Assembly: GCA_963422655.1 (NCBI GenBank)
Contig: OY730440.1
Coordinates: 2,294,001-2,358,000 of the forward strand
Length of the DNA stretch: 64,000 nt
Source: CATQHS01 sp963422655
GTDB lineage: Bacteria; Actinomycetota; Acidimicrobiia; Acidimicrobiales; Aldehydirespiratoraceae
Direction of reading: 5' to 3'
In this document: one piece after another, positions 60,970 through 64,000 of the stretch
Numbering within the stretch: position 1 is the stretch's first letter
Layout of the letters: every line of letters begins with the position of its first letter
Translations under genes and position numbers: made by a program
The notes under the pieces: model-generated
What the model was told of the DNA's origin: nothing
The model's database searches: none
Seen by the model: the letters and a program-made list of their open reading frames with translations, nothing else

Positions 60970-61088
60970 TTACCGCTCCAGCTACGCGTTGGTCGAGCGA
61001 GCCGAGTAGGCGTGGCGGCACGAAGTCGTTGCGCGGCGATCGCCGAGTCGTCGATCGGTTCGGAATTCTTAAGTCGCCGCGGCTGGTG

Positions 61089-61607
61089 TTACGTCCTGTG
61101 ATGCGCGTCGTATAGGACGTCAGGCCAGTACCGGGCTGGTTCGATGTTGTCTGCTAGGACGAGTTCGGTCTTGATGGTGTCGTAGTCATAACAGTTGAGT
61201 TCGTACTGGTTGCCCCATGGGTCGGCGAGGTTGAACGCCCAGCACAGGTCGAAGTCAACGACGTCGCTTGAGATGAGTGGTTGGCCGCTGGCGTTGTTGA
61301 CCTCGCCGGGCAGGGATCGGGCGAAGGCGATGAAGTTGTCGGCGTCGACGCTGAAAGCGACACCAGTCTCTTGGCGAACCATGGGGTGCCCGGCGCTCAC
61401 CTCGAATAGGGCCAGCATGGTGTGGCCACCGTCGGCTGAGATCTGGAGCGGTCCGCCCTCAAATCCGTTGGCCCAGAAATCAAACTGCTGGACGGGCTCA
61501 AAGCCTAGATGTTTGGCGTACCACCTGGCGGCTGCAGCCCGGTCCGGCACGCGGATGTGCACATGGTCAAGTCGACCCATGCGGAATCGACGGCGGTCCA
61601 TCATCAT
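61089..61607 (-). CDS. VOC-family (glyoxalase-like) protein
   Basis: A 172-residue vicinal-oxygen-chelate protein. RLDHVHIRVPDRAAAARWYA followed by KHLGFE is the first beta-alpha-beta-beta-beta module and FNLADPWGNQYELNCYDYD near 127-145 the end of the second. Metal ligands H15-like and E139-like are present, so it may be active on a small carbonyl or aromatic compound. ATG 61607 overlaps the stop of a truncated YCII frame; M10 (61580) gives the usual family start. Confidence 0.78.
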   Translation of the reverse strand: MMMDRRRFRMGRLDHVHIRVPDRAAAARWYAKHLGFEPVQQFDFWANGFEGGPLQISADGGHTMLALFEVSAGHPMVRQETGVAFSVDADNFIAFARSLPGEVNNASGQPLISSDVVDFDLCWAFNLADPWGNQYELNCYDYDTIKTELVLADNIEPARYWPDVLYDAHHRT

Positions 61608-61732
61608 GCACCATCCGTCTCGAGGTCGGCGTTGAACTGGCCAACCTGGACCATTTGGCGTTGGGCGTCGTCGGAGGAGAAGTCGAGCTCGTAGTCACGG
61701 TCGTACCACACCGACAACAAATACTGAGCCAT
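61604..61732 (-). pseudogene. YCII-domain protein, N-terminal fragment
   Basis: 42 codons: MAQYLLSVWYDRDYELDFSS then QRQMVQVGQFNADLETDGA. This is the first third of a YCII-related protein (usual length about 120-140) and then a stop that overlaps the VOC start. A deletion probably fused the two genes. Confidence 0.6.
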
Positions 61733-62061
61733 GGGTGTTCCTCCCTTGAGGATTCGACTTCTCGACAAAGTTACCGAACGGTCGGTAGTGAACCGTATGT
61801 CAAGGTGATCAGCGTCGGAAGTACTCGCCCAGCAGTTGCCAGCATTCATAGGGCCACTTTCGATCTAGCGCCCGGCCGTCGAGATTCTTCACAAGAAGTC
61901 AGCGACAGCGCCAAGACGAGGAGGTCGCGCCTGGCAGTCGATGTCGATCGGCTGCCCTCCCAGTGCGATAGAATCCGCGCGTCAGCGAGTTTGGCGACAG
62001 TTGCGGCGACGTCAAGGTGGTACTGAAACCCGTTGTGCACCGAGGACTTGCCTACGATTGA

Positions 62062-62760
62062 CATCATGTCTCGACCTGCCGCCAGTGCAGGCGTCCAGCC
62101 CGTGCACCGCGAGCCCGAAGTTGTCGATGTTGTCAAGGCTGACCGTCACACAGCCGGCGATGTCGGCGTCGCAACAACAAAGCACCACGGTGCCCTCAAC
62201 CACCTGCTCCATCGACTCGATCTGATCGGGGCGACGTGAACGCCCTACGAGCACGTCGGCCCCTTCGGAGAGCACCGCGGCGCTCGGCTCAACGGTGTTC
62301 ACTCGAATGCCGCTCCCGTAGAACTCGGCTCCGAGAACGTTGGAGATGCGATCCAGCGCTGCCTTTGATGCGCCATAGACGGTCAGCGCCGAGCCTTGGG
62401 AACCTATGTCGAACGGTTGCCCCACCCAGGGTCGGGTACTGGCGCTCGACAGGTTCACGATCCAACACTCACCCGCCTTTCTGCCTTGCCGGTACTACGT
62501 CCTGGGCCAAGTCGAGCGTTGCGTGAACGTTGGCTTCGAACACGATAGGCGCCGCTTCAACGGGTAGTCCGCAAGCGGATGATACATCCCACCGCGTTGT
62601 TCACCAGGATCTTGACGTGTTCACCAGGATCTTGACGTGGCCTCCAAGCGCCTCGACCCGCCTCAGCCACGTGCGGGCTCGGTCATCGGAGGCGGCCGCA
62701 TCAGCCACGATGATCGCTGCCGTCCCGCCGTAGCCCTCGAGTGCTCCATGGTCTGCTCCA
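62062..62760 (-). pseudogene. Short-chain dehydrogenase (SDR) relic with frameshifts
   Basis: Minus strand. N-terminal pieces GYGGTAAIIVADAAASDDRA and RTWLRRVEALGGHVKILVN lie near 62740-62620, then AAPIVFEANVHATLDLAQDV, then an intact last part NLSSASTRPWVGQPFDIGSQ, TVYGASKAALDRISNVLG (catalytic Tyr-Lys as YxxxK) and IRVNTVEPSAAVL to about 62062. Frames change at least twice, so no full product. The segment 62344-62511 is duplicated at 58898. Confidence 0.7.
62344..62511 (+). repeat. 168-bp dispersed repeat, second copy
   Basis: Matches 58898-59064 in the same orientation with scattered mismatches. It lies within the SDR relic. Confidence 0.75.
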
Positions 62761-62871
62761 AAGACCCCGCAAGATGATCGTGCTGCGCGAGGGTCCGAGC
62801 GACAATCGAGACGTCAGCGCTCTCCACCGCCAGACGGCTCCGTCATCCCGCGCCTTTATGCATCTGAGACC

Positions 62872-62892
62872 ATGCTTGTATATTGCAAGCAT
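62872..62892. promoter_or_regulatory. vapB operator/promoter palindrome
   Basis: ATGCTTG-7 bp-CAAGCAT, perfect 7-bp arms; the centre has TATATT, a -10-like element, and the right arm reaches the vapB start codon. Typical place for autorepression by a VapBC complex. The left half survives at the 15.7-kb relic. Confidence 0.6.
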
Positions 62893-63121
62893 GACGAACG
62901 TGTTGGTACGCAACCTTCCCGAAGATGTCCACCGGACGCTCACTGAACGGGCTCGTATGGCAGGTGCCTCCCTGCAGAGCTATCTGAGCACCGAGCTAAC
63001 CCGGCTAGCCCGCACCCCGAGCTTGGATGAGATCATTACCCGGATCGAACAACGCTCGGGCGGAAATGTCAGACTTGAACAGGCCGTAATAGACCTCGAA
63101 CAGGAGCGGAGCCGGCGCTGA
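62891..63121 (+). CDS. vapB: FitA/VapB-type ribbon-helix-helix antitoxin
   Basis: A 76-residue antitoxin. VLVRNLPEDVHRTLTERARM is the ribbon-helix-helix DNA-binding part (1-40), and the acidic-basic tail (ITRIEQRSGGNVRLEQAVID) would neutralise the PIN toxin. Intact. The stop overlaps the toxin frame. With vapC broken, it may remain only as a repressor or decay product. A palindrome covers its start. Confidence 0.85.
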   Translation: MTNVLVRNLPEDVHRTLTERARMAGASLQSYLSTELTRLARTPSLDEIITRIEQRSGGNVRLEQAVIDLEQERSRR

Positions 63122-63544
63122 TCGTCGTTGACGCTTCTGTGCTAGCGGTCTTCGTTGTCGGTGACGGACCCGACGGCATTCACGCCCGCACCGTTGTAGC
63201 CAAAGCTGGTGAAGCCGCCATACCCGATCTGGCCGACGTGGAGACCACAGCAGTGCTACGCAAGCGCTGGATCGACAAGACCATCACGGCGCGCCGGTTC
63301 GCGGCCGCGATCGATGACCTTGCTGAGCTTCCGTTCCGGCGCTACCCGACGCTGCCGTTGTTGCGACGCGCCTATGATCTGCGAGTATGATCTGCGAGCC
63401 AACATCACCGCTTACGACGCCGTCTACGTTGCTCTAGCCGAAGCGCTCAACTGCGTGCTGATAACCGCCGATGCCAGACTGGCCCGCACCTCAGGTCCGC
63501 GTTGCGACATCCGAATACTGAATTCGCCGGTCATTTCTGGGTAA
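63118..63544 (+). pseudogene. vapC: PIN-domain toxin VapC, broken by 13-bp duplication
   Basis: The PIN toxin begins IVVDASVLAVF (first catalytic Asp), immediately after vapB, without a normal start codon; CTG 63118 is the only in-frame candidate before the Asp. ADVETTAVLRKR holds the second acidic residue. At 63373-63398 TATGATCTGCGAG is present twice in tandem; the 13-bp gain shifts the frame and gives TGA at 63388-63390. The rest (YDLRANITAYDAVYVALAEA, LITADARLART) continues in another frame to 63544. Removing one repeat restores a 137-residue VapC, so loss of function is recent and revertible. Confidence 0.85.
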
Positions 63545-63589
63545 CGACCGCAACATTGTCACTGGCGGATGGGGATGGCCGATGCATTG

Positions 63590-63740
63590 TCAGATCGGTG
63601 GACTGTGCGGGCGACCGAAGTCATAGGCATCGGGCCAGCCGCGGTCGCCGAGGCTGGCCTCCTGAGCGGCGATGATCTCGGGGAGGTCCGCGGGCTGCCA
63701 CCCCTTCAGGAGGGCTTCGCCTACCACATGCGATCCGACC
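63590..63740 (-). pseudogene. C-terminal fragment of an unrecognised gene
   Basis: About 49 codons on the minus strand: GEALLKGWQPADLPEIIAAQ, then SLGDRGWPDAYDFGRP to a TGA at 63590. It ends upstream exactly where the transposase fragment begins, so the rest of the gene was probably removed by that element. Family not recognised. Confidence 0.45.
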
Positions 63741-64000
63741 TCGTCGTCAACGCCGTCGACATGGCTATATCGCTACGTCGACCGTTGCCCGGGGTGATCT
63801 ATCACAGCGACCAGGCAAGCCAATACGGTGCACGAGATTTCGAGCGTCGATGCCGCCGCGCAGGAATCACGATCTCGATGGGATCGGTTGGGGATTGCTA
63901 CGACAATTTGATGGCCGAGTCGTTCTTCGCGACCCTCGAGTGCGACTCCTCAACCAGCACCGGTTTCGCAACACCAGATTTCTTGAGTTGCCGCGGCCGG
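63738..64000 (+). mobile_element. IS3-family transposase (integrase core) fragment
   Basis: Codons for VVNAVDMAISLRRPLPGVIY, HSDQASQYGARDF and ISMGSVGDCYDNLMAESFFA-TLEC are the DDE core of IS3-family OrfB (second Asp in HSDQ, Glu in MAESFF). The first part of the gene is missing. A frame change after TLEC moves the reading to LLNQHRFRNTRFLE, so the copy is dead. It runs to the window end. Confidence 0.8.

Overview
The window is high-GC DNA with short intergenic gaps and many start/stop overlaps. Its solute-binding lipoproteins carry a Cys-Gly-Asp-Asp lipobox region. This fits an actinobacterium, most likely Acidimicrobiia-like; the class is an inference without a marker gene. No rRNA, tRNA or CRISPR array was recognised. 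Two tracts differ in base composition: a secreted gene at 13.7-14.9 kb and a small gene pair at 59.5-60.3 kb, both clearly more A+T-rich. From about 58.9 kb to the end the DNA is mostly broken genes, duplicated scraps and an insertion-sequence fragment.

Layout. (1) 0.1-6.5 kb, minus strand: an operon of a type III-like glutamine synthetase, three proteins matching the domains of glutamate synthase (class II amidotransferase, GXGXG, FMN/Fe-S synthase), an unrecognised 147-residue protein and an FAD amine oxidoreductase. It resembles glx/N-methylglutamate synthase operons. (2) 6.6-13.6 kb, minus: a ROK regulator, M20 peptidase, sugar-type ABC transporter and YhfX-like PLP protein. (3) 13.7-18.1 kb: two secreted proteins, a PhyH-family oxygenase, and relics of vapBC and a cation efflux gene. 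(4) 18.1-27.6 kb: an adenine/adenosine deaminase-family enzyme with an altered active-site motif, an amidohydrolase, then an operon of molybdopterin oxidoreductase, Fe-S subunit, NrfD membrane subunit, MoaD-like protein and a two-subunit TPP decarboxylase. A truncated OB-fold gene and a MetE-like relic follow. (5) 27.6-39.1 kb: two lipoproteins and a pyrimidine nucleoside catabolism block (cdd, deoA converging on a phosphosugar mutase, deoC and two aldehyde dehydrogenases), a glutamine amidotransferase and a 3-hydroxyisobutyrate dehydrogenase-like enzyme.

(6) 41.0-55.9 kb is a complete sialic acid/amino sugar catabolism locus: NanA-like lyase, peptide-type ABC transporter, NanE, AGE-type epimerase, BadF-type sugar kinase, NagB and NagA. 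It also carries a UroD-family protein and two GntR-superfamily regulators. Two DasR/NagR-like operator sequences and two copies of a separate GACAT/ATGTC operator can be read directly, so a two-regulator scheme is plausible: one regulator for amino sugar breakdown, one for sialate uptake and cleavage. (7) 56.2-58.8 kb: a DUF488 protein, an unrecognised partner, and a convergent DUF3644/HEPN-like protein, a possible nucleic-acid or defence module. (8) 58.9-64.0 kb: decayed SDR, DegT, YCII and transposase genes, an intact vapB beside a vapC broken by a 13-bp tandem duplication, and the A+T-rich small gene pair.

Together the window reads as a scavenger's gene set for nucleosides, sialic acids, amino sugars and methylated or N-substituted amines, bordered by a decaying, recombining accessory region.
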